Shown: positions 49,522 through 59,026 of the stretch, piece by piece
Position numbering within the stretch: the first letter of the stretch is position 1
How the letters are laid out: the number at the start of each line of letters is the position of its first letter
NCBI GenBank assembly: GCA_905221605.1
Contig: CAJNDS010002815.1
Coordinates: 205,653-269,652 of the forward strand
Source: Symbiodinium natans
Lineage: Eukaryota > Sar > Dinophyceae > Suessiales > Symbiodiniaceae
DNA: 64,000 bases
Direction: 5' to 3'
The notes under the pieces: model-generated
Databases searched by the model: none
What the model saw: the letters and a program-made list of their open reading frames with translations, nothing else
Told to the model about the DNA's origin: nothing
Position numbers and translations under genes: made by a program

Positions 49522-52199
49522 ATGTCGTTGCCCGAGTTACAAGACGAGTTCTGCTTGCTGCAGACATCGGCTGTGCATGAGGCTACAGTCGAACTTGGCG
49601 AGCAGCAGTACTGGACTCTTCTCTCCCACATGCTGTATGGTGTCTTGGCAGCCCAGCGGTACCCTTTAAAACCTTTTTGTTTGGTTTATGGGCTCCCTTT
49701 TTGAAGTAACCAACCAAAAAAGTTGCCCTGATTATAATATGGTTACTGGGCTACTAAGGTGCAGTGATCGTGATCATGCTCATGATCTTTCTTCACCTGG
49801 CGATACGAAACACGGAGGGTGGCGATGAAACGCCCTTTAAGCGCAACCGCGGAATGACACCACTTCACAAAGCCGTGCTGTCTTTGACATTGATGATTGA
49901 GTTTTTTTGCACTGACCAGTACCAGCCAAGCATGCCGAACATGGCGACCGAGTTCCAGGTGCCCCCAGCAGCGATGGGAACCAGCATGCAGACACACCAG
50001 CTCCTCATTTGTGCAACCGAATTCAGCGTGGCATGTTTCTTGTTTTAAACCCTAAACCCTAAACCCTAAACCCGAAACCCAGATTCTGAGGTTGTTTACA
50101 GGTTTGGGGGTGCTGCTCCTGGCGCCCATCTCAGACGTTGTGGGGCGACGGCCTGTCATTCTGTGCCGAGGACCCAAAGTAGGCCCTGATTTAGGGTTTA
50201 GGGTTTGGGGTTTAGTGTTTAGGGTTTTCGGGTTTAATGTTGCACTAGCTTTAATAAACTCCCCTCACCCCCCCCCCCCCCCCAAAAAAAAAAAAAAAAA
50301 AATGAGAGAACACAACAGATCTGGGACCTTCTATAAGGAATGCCCCGATACCCCCGAAACAAATCTGGGGTGGGGGGGGGGGTGGGGCGGGGAACTATCC
50401 TAAAGCCGCACGGACTCAAGCCTTCAATCAGGGCTTTAAGGCCTGAAGCTTTCCTGGTTTTTTGAGAGTGACTAGCAAACTCACGGAAGCCAGTCCGGCT
50501 GGCCAGTGGGCTACCTGTCAGGGAACCCGTTTCAAGCCTCGTCTTGTAGTGAAATTCGATAAGGCTTTAGATGGAACCCGCCAAGCTTAGCTTCCTGGAT
50601 TCTCCGGGCCCTGGCTTTTAAAGCCTCAAGCCTTCAATTAGGCCCTTTACGGTCTGAAGCTTTCCGGTCTTGCTTAGGCAGCCTGAAAAAAAAAACACCC
50701 CAAAACCGCATGAGAGAAGAGCGGGTGACCCCAACAAACTGAGTTCGCTGAATAAGTTTCTAAACTTGTGGTTATAGACCCCGAACTCTATTAATGCCAG
50801 TGCAAGATTAGATTCTTTTGTAAAATCGCAGTCATAGTCAGACTCACAATAAAAGATGATGTAATCATGAGAAGAATAATAACAACAGACAAGAGTAGTA
50901 ATAGTAGTAGTAATAATAGCAATAACAATAGTAATAATAATAATAATAATAATAGTAATAGTAATAATAATAGTAGTAGTGTTAATAATAACAATAATCA
51001 TGCTGTAATGTTTCTTTTGCTTGATGATGTTGCAAAGGTCCTTCCAGTTCGTGCTGGCGGTGAGCACCTTGACATGCGGGAGTGCCGCTTCCTACGACTG
51101 GTTCATGCTGGGGCGGGCCTTGCAAGGACTGGTTTAGGGCTTAGGGTTTTGGTTTTAGGGTTTAGGGTTTGGGGTTTTGGGTTTAGGGTTTAGGGTTTAG
51201 GGTTTAGGGTTTAGGGTTTAGGGGCCTTGCAAGGATTCTCAGGAGGAGCCGTCGCTGCTGCCGTTTTGGCTTCCATCCGAGACTGCTACGACGATGAAGT
51301 GGAGAGGCAGCAAGCCAACGGCAGCATCTTCGCAATCATGCTGCTCGGTCCACTGGTTGCCCCTGCTACTTCGTAGCTGAGTGAGTACACTTTGCTCTTT
51401 TTGTGGGATACCACAATACCCTAGAAAGCTGAAACCCTAAACCCTAAACCCTAAACCCTCAACCCTTATGAGCTCAGCAACCAAGGTTATAGGGGCCTAC
51501 TTAGCCGACGCGTATGGCTGGAGGCTTAGCTTCTTCCTGATTACCGTCGTCGTTAGCGCGCTGGGCCTTCTGTCCTTCTGGTCGTTGCCAGAGACTGCTC
51601 CGCCAGCCAGCAAAGAGCCTTTCTTCGCATCTGCACGCCGAGTGCTTCAGGACGGCAGGTGGCTGCAAATTCTGGTCTTGATCTTCTACAAGGGCATTAT
51701 GTGCATGTTGGACGCCAGCAATGTCTACATGCTGGAAACGCAGTACCAGGTGCCTTTGCAACGAGCGGGCCTCCTCGTATCAGCCCTGGCTCTAGCCGGC
51801 CTGCTCGGCTCCGTCTTTGCTGGAGGAGTTGGGCAGAGGCCTCGTGATTTGATTTGGTTCTGCGTTCCTTGCCTCCTCCTCTCGGCGGCTTGCACGGCAT
51901 TTGTGGGCATACGGCTTCCGAGCCAGCTTGCCGGCTACATGGTGGCGACTTGCCTTCAGCACTTTCTGCTTTTGACGGCCAACCTGTCAATGCACACGAG
52001 TTTCACACAGGAGCTCAGTGACATAGCTGGTGTTGCGACATGCATTGAGATGACCAGCACATTCTTCTTCGGCGCTTTGATCTCGCTTCCTGGCTTGGCG
52101 GTAGCGTCAAGCCACGGAGTGCCTGGCATGCTCCTAGGAATGTCCGGTGCCGTTGCAGCATCCCAGCTGATGGCTGCACTGAGCAATGCCGCTTCATAG
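49522..52199 (+). CDS. MFS transporter (Bcr/CflA-like drug exporter), six exons, 462 aa
   Basis: Exons 49522-49639, 49759-50034, 50102-50162, 51038-51126, 51234-51364 and 51486-52199 join in frame (1389 bp, ATG to TAG). MFS features are plain: TDQYQPSMPNMATEF at the first membrane helix (compare TDMYLPALP in Bcr/CflA exporters), motif A as APISDVVGRRPV, then LGRALQGFSGGAV, GPLVAPVIGAYLADAYGWR and RLSFFLITVVVSALGLLSFW, with a second half of about six helices. An extra N-terminal hydrophobic segment (AVIVIMLMIFLHLAI) precedes the usual first helix. Known members export drugs or small metabolites with proton coupling; the substrate here is unknown. Five introns, donors GT, GT, GT, GA, GC, all flanked by direct repeats and three or four carrying telomere-like DNA. 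The start ATG follows the shared upstream block by 40 bp; an ATG-less TTG-initiated extension is possible but not needed. Confidence 0.88.
49640..49758 (+). mobile_element. MFS intron 1: family C introner, GT-AG
   Basis: GTGT/GTGC direct repeat. Ends CTTGGCAGCCCAGCGGTACC and GGTTACTGGGCTACTAAG. Splicing restores LYGAVIVIML. Confidence 0.9.
50035..50101 (+). mobile_element. MFS intron 2: 67-bp intron with CCCTAAA core, GT-AG
   Basis: GTTT duplicated at both edges; the centre is CCCTAAA units. Splicing restores EFSVACLGVLLLAPISD. Inverted ends are weak. Confidence 0.75.
50163..51037 (+). other. MFS intron 3: long intron with simple repeats
   Basis: 875 bp, GTGC/GTCC repeat at the edges, GT-AG. 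Contains TTTAGGG variants, C15-A19 (50269-50302), G tracts, two GCCTTCAAT-AGG-CTTTA...GCCTGAAGCTTTCC repeats (50420 and 50627) and an (AAT)n block (50865-51000). Splicing restores GRRPVILSFQFVLAVSTL. Confidence 0.75.
50865..51000. repeat. (AAT)n/(AGT)n microsatellite
   Basis: AATAATAATAGTAGTAGT-type triplets inside MFS intron 3, similar in character to the AT island at 40400-42130. Confidence 0.9.
51115..51235 (+). repeat. 14-bp exon duplication flanking telomere repeats (MFS intron 4)
   Basis: GGGCCTTGCAAGGA at 51115-51128 and 51222-51235. The 93 bp between are TTTAGGG-type repeats apart from a few bases (CTGG) at the left. Removing 51127-51233 (GCAAG|GACTGG to GCAAG|GATTC, GA-AG) restores GRALQGFSGGAVA. 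Confidence 0.92.
51365..51485 (+). mobile_element. MFS intron 5: family H introner with telomere core, GC-AG
   Basis: GCTA/GTTA direct repeat. Ends CTTCGTAGCTGAGTGAGTAC and ATGAGCTCAGCAACCAAG; the core holds CCCTAAA units. Splicing restores GPLVAPVIGAYLADAYG. Confidence 0.88.
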
Positions 52200-52207
52200 T
52201 GTCATAC

Positions 52208-52320
52208 GGTAAACTCCAGAAAGTTGGAACATGGGTTAAGGGCAAGTAGAGCTGGGATTCCCTTTAGTATACCTTTCGGGGTATGGGGGGTAAGGATGTT
52301 CCAACTTTTTTGGAGTTTAC
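52208..52320. mobile_element. Inverted-repeat element just after the MFS stop codon
   Basis: GTAAACTCCAGAAAGTTGGA-ACAT at the left and ATGTTCCAACTTTTTTGGAG-TTTAC at the right. It starts nine bases after the TAG, so it would lie in the 3' untranslated region or terminate the transcript. Confidence 0.85.
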
Positions 52321-52388
52321 AGTAGTATGGTTTGAGCAGGCGCCGGCACAATGGTCAAGAAAAAAAGTTTCTGGCGTCCCTGACAAGG

Positions 52389-52553
52389 ACCCCTAAACCC
52401 CTAAACCCCTAAACCCCTAAACCCCTAAACCCCTAAACCCCTAAACCCCTAAACCCCTAAACCCCTAAACCCCTAAACCCCTAAACCCCTAAACCCCTAA
52501 ACCCCTAAACCCCTAAACCCCTAAACCCCTAAACCCCTAAACCCCTAAACCCC
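52389..52553. repeat. Perfect CCCCTAAA octamer array
   Basis: About 20 octamers without any variant, preceded by a short ATG-frame (MVKKKSFWRP) of doubtful meaning. Confidence 0.97.
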
Positions 52554-52835
52554 TCGGTGCGGGAGGAGTGCTGCAATCCCCCGATCTCAGCCGGCCTTCT
52601 CCCGCAGACTAAGCTGTCCCCTGACCCCTTCTCAATCCAGCATGAGGGTTTAGGGTTTAGGGTTAGGGTTTAGGGTTCAGGGTCTTCCTTAAGAAGAGCA
52701 GCCCGGAAAGAGTTTCTACGCCCAATTAGATCAAGCCAGAAGTGGCACGTGCACTGCGTGCACGGGGGGTTTGGGTTTAGGGTCTAGGGCTTAGTACTTA
52801 GTGATTAGGATTCAGGGTTACCCTAAGCCCTGACG

Positions 52836-52889
52836 CATGATCTATGCCGCAGCAAGCGACTGCCCGAACAGAACGGGCGAACCGAACCG
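52836..52889 (+). promoter_or_regulatory. Shared upstream block, copy 2
   Basis: Second copy of 49430-49483, 60 bp before the ATG of the DUF5692-like gene. The preceding 20 bp (ATTCAGGGTTACCCTAAGCC) are also similar between the copies. Confidence 0.6.
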
Positions 52890-52948
52890 ACTCCGTATTG
52901 TGTTCTTCGTCCTATAATAGACCATCTGCTCAATCCTGTTGAGTTCTC

Positions 52949-54865
52949 ATGGCGTGGCGCTGGCTAGTTCTCTTTCCTTGCCTGTGCGCAGCCGACAACA
53001 TCCAGAATCAGGCAGTTTGCGGAGAGCTAGCAGAGGAGCAATGGGACACTCGGTAGGCCCTTGGGACATGTTTATATTCTCCCTTACTGGCTTTAAGAGG
53101 ATCATACTCAGGAATGTCCCTCAACCCTCAACCCTCAGCCCGAAACCCTAGACCTAAACCCTACACCTTAAACCCTAAACCCCAAGGAAGATTTTTCAGA
53201 GGGCTTAAGGGCCATCCTAGGACCGGTTGACCTTGCTGCAGATTGAGCTTGCCATCCAGCCGAATTCTACCGGAAACTCCTCACAGGCTCGGTCTGCGCC
53301 CACTGCAAAGTCGCAGCCGGATGCGCGGAGAGGGCTCAAGGAGCACTTTCAGTGGTGGATTCCATTGCTCCGGATGTCCCTACTCTGCCTCACCTTCGTC
53401 ATTGCCCACGGCTGGCTTTTCCGCAGGTGGAAGGCCATCTTCTTGTTTCTGATCCCTTTAGAACTGGTAACATATCCCTCATCTATAGCTGCGATGGAAG
53501 AGAATCACGTGTTCTTTTGGGCGAAGGCCTTCAGTGTTGCACTCGCCCTGGAAGTTGTTGCAGCCTTGTGCGTTGCGTGTGCTCCAGACGCAGCAGCTTG
53601 GCCCTTGAATGGCTGCATCCATCCTTTCTGCGCTCGCCATCTCAAGGGCCGTTTTTGGCCATTCATGGTGTCTTGGGGCGCCCTTTACCCTTCTTTTGGT
53701 TACGGGTTGCCTTTGTAAGTAAGAAACCCCCAAAAAGGGGTGTCCTTATCGATAATATGGTTTCTGGGCTAGCAAGGTGTTGTACTTGGCACTGAGCGTG
53801 AACATTCTGGAGGCGGTGCTTACGGACTTGGCCCATCAGCGCACGTTGAACGTTCTCGCCGGCCTTTGCCTGATAGCAAGCACCCCCTTGCCTGGAGCCT
53901 AGGATGCCCCCAGTAGTACCCTAAACCCTAAACCCTAAACCCTAAACCCTAAACCCTAAACCCTAAACCCTAAACCCTAAACCCTAAACCCTAAACCCTA
54001 AACCCTAAATAAACCCTTATTCCCTTTTTGGGGGGTTTAGGTTCCCTTAGCTCAGGTTACTGTGCAGCCTAGGAGCTATTCTTTTCCAATATCCTCTGGA
54101 CTTGATTCGCAAGTACAACATGCGTGCCCAAGCGGACCTACAGGGGCTGGACGCGACCGAAGAGGACTTAAAAGCACGGGTTTCTGATTGGTATGTCACC
54201 CTGCTACAGACTGGAAGCAGCAGCGTACCCTTTGCCGACTTTTGCTGCCGCCTTCCCCTGTCGTGGATCTGGTTGTACACTTCCTGGAATGCCTGCTTCT
54301 TGGTAAGCCAGTGGTGCCCTTTACCCTTTTGTTGGTTATGGGTTCCCTTATAAAGTCACAAGCCCCCAAAAGGTGTCCTTATCAATAATACGGTTACGGG
54401 TTCCCTTATAAAGTAACAAGCAAACCCCAAAAAAGAGTGGCCCTTATTATAAGATAGCTCCTGGGCTTCCCAGGCTTCATGCTTGACATTTCGATCCTTA
54501 CCGACTGGAATCTGGCGGTGTTGCTTGTTCCACTGCTTGAGGGCCATCGCATCTCGTCCGTCTCTCAAATTCATGGGGTTGCTTCCTACCCCTGGATGAA
54601 CTCGCACTGGCTCCAGGCACGAACTTTCAGCCTCTGGCTATGGTTCAGTATCCAGGGACCTCTTCACAAAGACTATTTTGACAATGCCTTTGCTTTCCGT
54701 GACTGGTTTCAGCTCACACAACATGAAGAAGATGAAGTTGCCCATTACTGGGGTGCTTTTAATCTTCTTTGGGCCGTTATTCATCTTGCTTGGTTCTGGC
54801 ATCGAGCTTACCGACTCAGCCAAGCTAGCACATATGAGAAGGAGGCCACAAGTGGTGTGGACTGA
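52949..54865 (+). CDS. DUF5692-like multi-pass membrane protein, five exons, 424 aa
   Basis: Exons 52949-53044, 53221-53667, 53777-53894, 54073-54294 and 54474-54865 join in frame (1275 bp, ATG to TGA). The N terminus MAWRWLVLFPCLCAA could be a signal peptide. Then follow a polar stretch and several hydrophobic segments: MSLLCLTFVIAHGWLF, KAIFLFLIPLELVTYP, VALALEVVAALCVACA, VLYLALSVNILEAVLTDL, LSWIWLYTSWNACFM, LAVLLVPLLEG, FSLWLWFSIQG and FNLLWAVIHLAWFW. From memory, VNILEAVLTDL, the W-x2-Y-x2-WN segment and the WLQARTFSLWLWFS segment resemble bacterial DUF5692 proteins; the function of that family is unknown. Four introns, donors GA, GT, GA, GC. Directly downstream of and co-oriented with the MFS gene. 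Confidence 0.82.
53045..53220 (+). mobile_element. DUF5692 gene intron 1: family P introner with telomere core, GA-AG
   Basis: GACA/GACC repeat at the edges. CTCGGTAGGCCCTTGGG at the left and CTTAAGGGCCATCCTAG at the right are inverted repeats. The core (53120-53185) is CCCTAAA-like. Splicing restores EEQWDRLTLLQIELA. Confidence 0.8.
53668..53776 (+). mobile_element. DUF5692 gene intron 2: family C introner, GT-AG
   Basis: GTGT duplicated. Ends CTTGGGGCGCCCTTTACCC and GGTTTCTGGGCTAGCAAG. Splicing restores WPFMVLYLALSVNIL. Confidence 0.88.
53895..54072 (+). mobile_element. DUF5692 gene intron 3: family N-type introner with telomere core, GA-AG
   Basis: GAGC duplicated. CTAGGATGCCCCCAGTAG at the left and GGTTACTGTGCAGCCTAG at the right are inverted repeats. 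53926-54010 are CCCTAAA units. Splicing restores STPLPGAILFQYPLDL. Confidence 0.88.
54295..54473 (+). mobile_element. DUF5692 gene intron 4: family C introner with internal duplication, GC-AG
   Basis: GCTT duplicated. The body contains GGTTACGGGTTCCCTTATAAAGT twice (54332-54357 and 54391-54415), which lengthens it to 179 bp. Splicing restores SWNACFMLDISILTD. Confidence 0.85.
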
Positions 54866-55267
54866 GGGTTCTGGGGCTTCCATCTAGGGTTTAGGGTTTA
54901 GGGTTTAGGGTTTAGGGTTTAGGGTTTAGGGTTTAGGGTTAGGGTTTAGGGTTTATGCTTCTTTTCCAGCTTTCATGAAGCCTTATCCGCCTGAACCTGC
55001 GAGCTAAAGGGCCCGCAGGGCTTAAGCTTTTGAAGGCTTTAACTTGTCTTGTCGTTGGCATTGTCAGTTGAGGACACAGTGTGAAGGATACCCTAAACCC
55101 TAAAAACCCTAGACCCTAAAAGCCTAAACCCTAAACCCTAAAGCATTTAAGACGCGAGAGTTGGGGTTCAGGCTGTGGGATCTAGTGTCTAGGGTTTGGA
55201 GCAAATTTGCATCACACCCAGTCCGCTGCTTCATAAAAGGGTCGTGCAGGGCAGTATAAACTGTTTC

Positions 55268-55378
55268 TTTGTGGTACTTTACTGTAACTTTTGATCCTTA
55301 CCTTTTTTGGGTTTATTGGGTTTCTTATTAAGGCAGCTAAAGTTTAATTTATAGCTACCCTCCTGAGTGCAGCCAAGT
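55268..55378. mobile_element. Family G element, copy 3
   Basis: TTTGTGGTACTTTACTGTAAC ... GAGTGCAGCCAAG, without coding sequence on either side. GTAC-type bases at the right edge; no clear target duplication. Confidence 0.75.
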
Positions 55379-55379
55379 A

Positions 55380-56635
55380 CTGTATAAGGTTTATCTAGGC
55401 TGTTCAGTGGTATGCTTGTTTCCCTTCTTCTGTGTTAGCTCTTGGGTTCTTTTTCTCTGACAATCAACCATCAAGAGCACACACTTTCCCAAAGGGTCAC
55501 TGAACAGTTTAGCTATAGATTTGTGACTTTTTACAGCCACGGTCGGGATAGTACTTTGTAGAGGCAATGTGGGAGCTCGACCTTGTTGTTCTTACTTCAG
55601 AAGAGCTGTGCCTTCAGTTTCTTTTTTCCTTACGGTTTAGGGTTTCGGGTTTGGGGTTTGAGGTTTGGGGTTTAGGGTTTAGGGGTACCTTTCATTTAAG
55701 GAAGAGAACCCTAAACCCTAAACCCTAAACCCTAAACCCTAAACCCTAAACCCTAAACCCTAAACCCTAAACCCTAAACCCTAAACCCTAAACCCTAAAC
55801 CCTAAACCCTAGCAACCGCGCTCTCTTTTGGACAAGAATTTGGACACCCAAAGAACCAAGAACGCGGCGTATGGGCAGGCCTTCAAGCCCCAACGCCCTC
55901 AGCCCTCTACGAAGCCTCCAGAAGGCGCAAGCATCAGCAAAAAACTCCAAAACTCAAGCCCCGAAACCCTAACGCCTGACACAGCTTTTTAGGCTTAGGG
56001 TGTGGAATGTGGGGTTAAGTTTGTGCTTCAGCGACTCTGGGTTTTGAACATGCGTAGCCCTGACTGATGAGTCAAGCTAGGAAGGCACTGGAAAATTTCG
56101 GAGAGACAGAACAGCAGTTGTCTTGGAAGGTTAGGCTGTTTAGCTTTAACCCTAAACCCTAAACCCTAAACCCTAAACCCTAAACCCTAAACCCTAAACC
56201 CTAAACCCTAAACGGCATGTAAAAGCACACCTGAATGGAAGCAATGCAAGGGATCTGCTGAGGCCGTTTGGTCAACCCTGGCACGCTTCTCACTGAGGGA
56301 TACTTGGAAATGATTTTTAATTTTTGGGCACTTTAAACCTTAAGAAACTGCAAAGCTTTTAAGTTTTGCTAGGGTGTTTTTTTAAACGTTTGGGTACTTA
56401 TATTCTTAAGAAGCAGCAAAAATCACATGTTTGCTAGGGTTCGTAGTTCAGTATAGATCAGCGGCACATGGTCTGTGTGAGGGTTCCATAAACCTAAGCT
56501 CATATGCACTTAACGCGAAAGCACCCCTCGGTGACATCCCTAAGCTCAAAGCCCCCAAATCCTAAATCTCCCCCGAATTGTCCTCATGGATGGCAAATCC
56601 TCAACCCCAAGCCTCCGAACCCTTTGAAGCACTAC
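55380..56635. other. No gene recognised
   Basis: Non-repetitive segments (55380-55630, 55815-56140, 56220-56635) with arrays between. 56300-56430 contains two related TTTTGGGCACTT / AAGAA-GCA stretches (56325 and 56385). No convincing reading frames. Confidence 0.5.
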
Positions 56636-56636
56636 T

Positions 56637-56757
56637 TAGAGGTACTTATTAACCAGTTACAAGTGTACTCATAACCCCATTATGTGCCCCTGAAGTGCCT
56701 TAATAAGTAATAATTGGGTTATAAGCACAGTTATACTTGGGTGATAAACACTCAAGT
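56637..56757. mobile_element. Family F element, diverged copy
   Basis: CTTAGAGGTACTTATTAACC at the left; TTATAAGCACAGTTATACTTGGGTGATAAACACTCAAG at the right. More diverged than the copies at 30269 and 48125. Confidence 0.7.
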
Positions 56758-57012
56758 GTCCCTAAACCCTAAAACCCTAAAACCCTAAAACCCTAAAACC
56801 CTAAAACCCTAAAACCCTAAAACCCTAAAACCCTAAAACCCTAAAACCCTAAAACCCTAAAACCCTAAAACCCTAAAACCCTAAAACCCTAAAACCCTAA
56901 AACCCTAAAACCCTAAAACCCTAAAACCCTAAAACCCTAAAACCCTAAAACCCTAAAACCCTAAAACCCTAAAACCCTTTGGTTAGTAAGTACCATGAAC
57001 CTCCAAGTAATC
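56757..57012. repeat. CCCTAAAA octamer array ending at a family F right end
   Basis: About 27 uniform CCCTAAAA octamers (56757-56977), then GGTTAGTAAGTACCATGAAC and CTCCAAGTAA (56980-57010), a second family F right end whose own left end is absent. Confidence 0.92.
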
Positions 57013-57159
57013 GCTTGTGGTCAAGGCATGGCGCGACCCGCCACAGCCCCTGCGAGGCAATCCCCGAGACGGAGGGTTAGGTGGGGCTTAGGGTTTAGGG
57101 TTTAGGGTTTAGGATTTTGGGTTTGGGGTTTGGGGTTTAGGGTTCAGGGTTCAGGGGAA

Positions 57160-57233
57160 GCTGGAATTGTCAACGCAGCATGTCGTGCAAAGCTGCGTTG
57201 TGTCGGAGGCTGTTTGTGCAACGCTTACCTTAA
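57160..57233 (+). CDS. Exon candidate
   Basis: KLELSTQHVVQSCVVSEAVC, ATLT, between TTTAGGG-type repeats and the long array at 57235. Unknown function. Confidence 0.5.
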
Positions 57234-57234
57234 C

Positions 57235-57650
57235 CCTAAACCCTAAACCCTAAACCCTAAACCCTAAACCCTAAACCCTAAACCCTAAACCCTAAACCCT
57301 AAACCCTAAACCCTAAACCCTAAACCCTAAACCCTAAAACCGAAACCCTAAACCCTAAACCCTAAACCCTAAACCCTAAACCCTAAACCCTAAACCCTAA
57401 AACCCTAAACCCTAAACCCTAAACCCTAAACCCTAAACCCTAACCCTAAACCCTAAACCCCTAAACCCTAAAAACCCTAAAAACCCCTAAACCCTAAACC
57501 CTAAACCCTAAACCCTAAACCCTAAACCCTACACCCTACACCCTACACCCTAAACCCTAAACCCTAAACCCTAAACCCTAAACCCTAAACCCTAAACCCT
57601 AAACCCTAAACCCTAAACCCTAAACCCCAACCCTAAACCCGAAACCCCAA
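57235..57650. repeat. Long CCCTAAA array (about 58 units)
   Basis: Mostly perfect, with scattered A insertions (CCCTAAAA), three CCCTACA units (57529-57549) and CCCCAAC near the right end. Confidence 0.97.
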
Positions 57651-57802
57651 AACCTTACTTTCGTTGCCGCATGGGATCAAGCTGTTTGAAGCTTCGCCTT
57701 TGCTTCGATCAACCTCGTGCTCGTGGAGGCCGGGTCGCGAGGGTTTAGGGTTTAGGGTTTAGGGTTCAGGGTTTAGGGTTTAGGGTTTAGGGTTTAGGGT
57801 AG

Positions 57803-57905
57803 CAGCAGCGTGGAAAAGCAGGGTGTGCGGCGTGAGGCGTGTGTCAATTGAGCTGGCATGCGTGCTGATGCCTACCGACCGAGTTGAAGAGATTGCTTGC
57901 ATGAA
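57803..57905 (+). CDS. Exon candidate
   Basis: AAAWKSRVCGVRRVSIELAC, VLMPTDRVEEIACM. Between a TTTAGGG and a CCCTAAA array. Unknown. Confidence 0.5.
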
Positions 57906-58032
57906 CCCTAAACCCTAAACCCTAAACCCCAAACGCTAAACCCTAAACCCTAAACCCTAAACCCTAAACCCTAAACCCTAAACCCTAAACCCTAAACCCT
58001 AAACCCTAAACCCTAAACCCTAAACCCGGAAC

Positions 58033-58220
58033 ATGAGTTTGTTGAGCACCAAGGCCGCCATGCAATCATCTGAAGAGGACAAGAAGAACGATCAAGCAGC
58101 GAACGCTGCGTCGCCACCTTCATCCCCTCGTCCGTGCACTCAAGAAGAGCTGCTGAAGCGGCCTTCTGCCTGCACCCCCATTATCCCGACCAGTGGGGTT
58201 CTTGATGTCTTTTTCAGAGG
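58033..58220 (+). CDS. Possible first exon
   Basis: ATG-initiated: MSLLSTKAAMQSSEEDKKND, AASPPSSPRPCTQEELLKRP, TSGVLDVFFR, with a TTCAGAG|GTATTGG donor. A polar, Ser/Pro-rich N terminus. An array immediately upstream would be the 5' flank. Function unknown. Confidence 0.5.
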
Positions 58221-58484
58221 TATTGGATTTTGAGGGACATGGCCGGCAGGCGACTGTGAGCCAATATTGTATCGGATACTGTACCCGCATGCGCGCTTCC
58301 GCAAGAATGCGGTAGAGGATTCAGGCTGGCAACCCTGAAGTCGGTTTCAAAGAAAGAGCTCGTCAACTGTGGTGGGCATTTGTGCCGCAATGCAATATGT
58401 CAGGTAGGGTGCTGTACTGGAATGCGGGCGTCAATAAGTCTCCCAGGTCAAATGCCATGTGCCCCAATGTAGCTTTTCCCCTGG

Positions 58485-58574
58485 TTCTTGTAGGGAGTGA
58501 GGGAATGAGGGCTCCATACCCTTTTAAGGGATTATTTAGGGTACCTCATTCCCTCATTCCCTACGAAGAACCAG
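58485..58574. mobile_element. Family L inverted-repeat element, copy 2
   Basis: CTGGTTCTTGTAGGGAGTGA at the left; TCCCTACGAAGAACCAG at the right. The arms also include GAGGGAATGAGG / CCTCATTCCCTC. Confidence 0.85.
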
Positions 58575-58756
58575 CCAGGTTAACAAGCCAAGGTAGTTGT
58601 GCCAACACACCGCTCGACGGTCGGATTTTGCGGGACTCCGAGTCTAGGGCTTCGGGTTCAGGGTTTGGGATTGAAGGGTTTCTGGTTTAGGGTTTCGGGT
58701 TTAGGGTTTCCGGTTTAGGCTTTAGGGTTTCGGGTTTTTGGGTTTGTAGTTGCAGG

Positions 58757-58832
58757 GTCACTGGTTTGCTGCTCATTGTGTCGCGACCTGGGCCATTGGA
58801 AAGCTCAACCTTCATGCGTACCTCGGGAATAG
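58757..58832 (+). CDS. Exon candidate
   Basis: Acceptor TAGTTGCAG, then GHWFAAHCVATWAIGKLNLH and AYLGN. Strong coding character; a family B element follows. Confidence 0.6.
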
Positions 58833-58946
58833 TATAGGGGTCGGAAGAATTTCGAGAAAAGTATGTATACCCTTACGGCCCCTATATAATGTACTTATAC
58901 AAACAAACCCCCCCACACCCTCTTCTAATGATTAAGGCCGCTATAT
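58833..58946 (+). mobile_element. Family B element, copy 6, between exons
   Basis: TATAGGGGTCGGAAGAATT start; AACCCCCCCACACCCTCTTC and TGATTAAGGCCGCTATATGA end. Longer than other copies because of an inserted ACGGCCCCTATATAA. Confidence 0.75.
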
Positions 58947-58975
58947 GAGCCTAGAGGGATTTGGAATATTTTGGA

Positions 58976-59026
58976 AGGAACTCGGGGCAAGCCTTTCAGT
59001 GCGAGCAGCCCTTGCAAGTTCCCAAA
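58976..59026 (+). CDS. Exon candidate
   Basis: KELGASLSVRAALASSQ after the family B element. Probably continues the exon at 58757, junction unresolved. Confidence 0.4.

Noticed and set aside
51501-52245. Several minus-strand and alternative-frame ORFs
   Set aside because: Shadows of the MFS exon 6.
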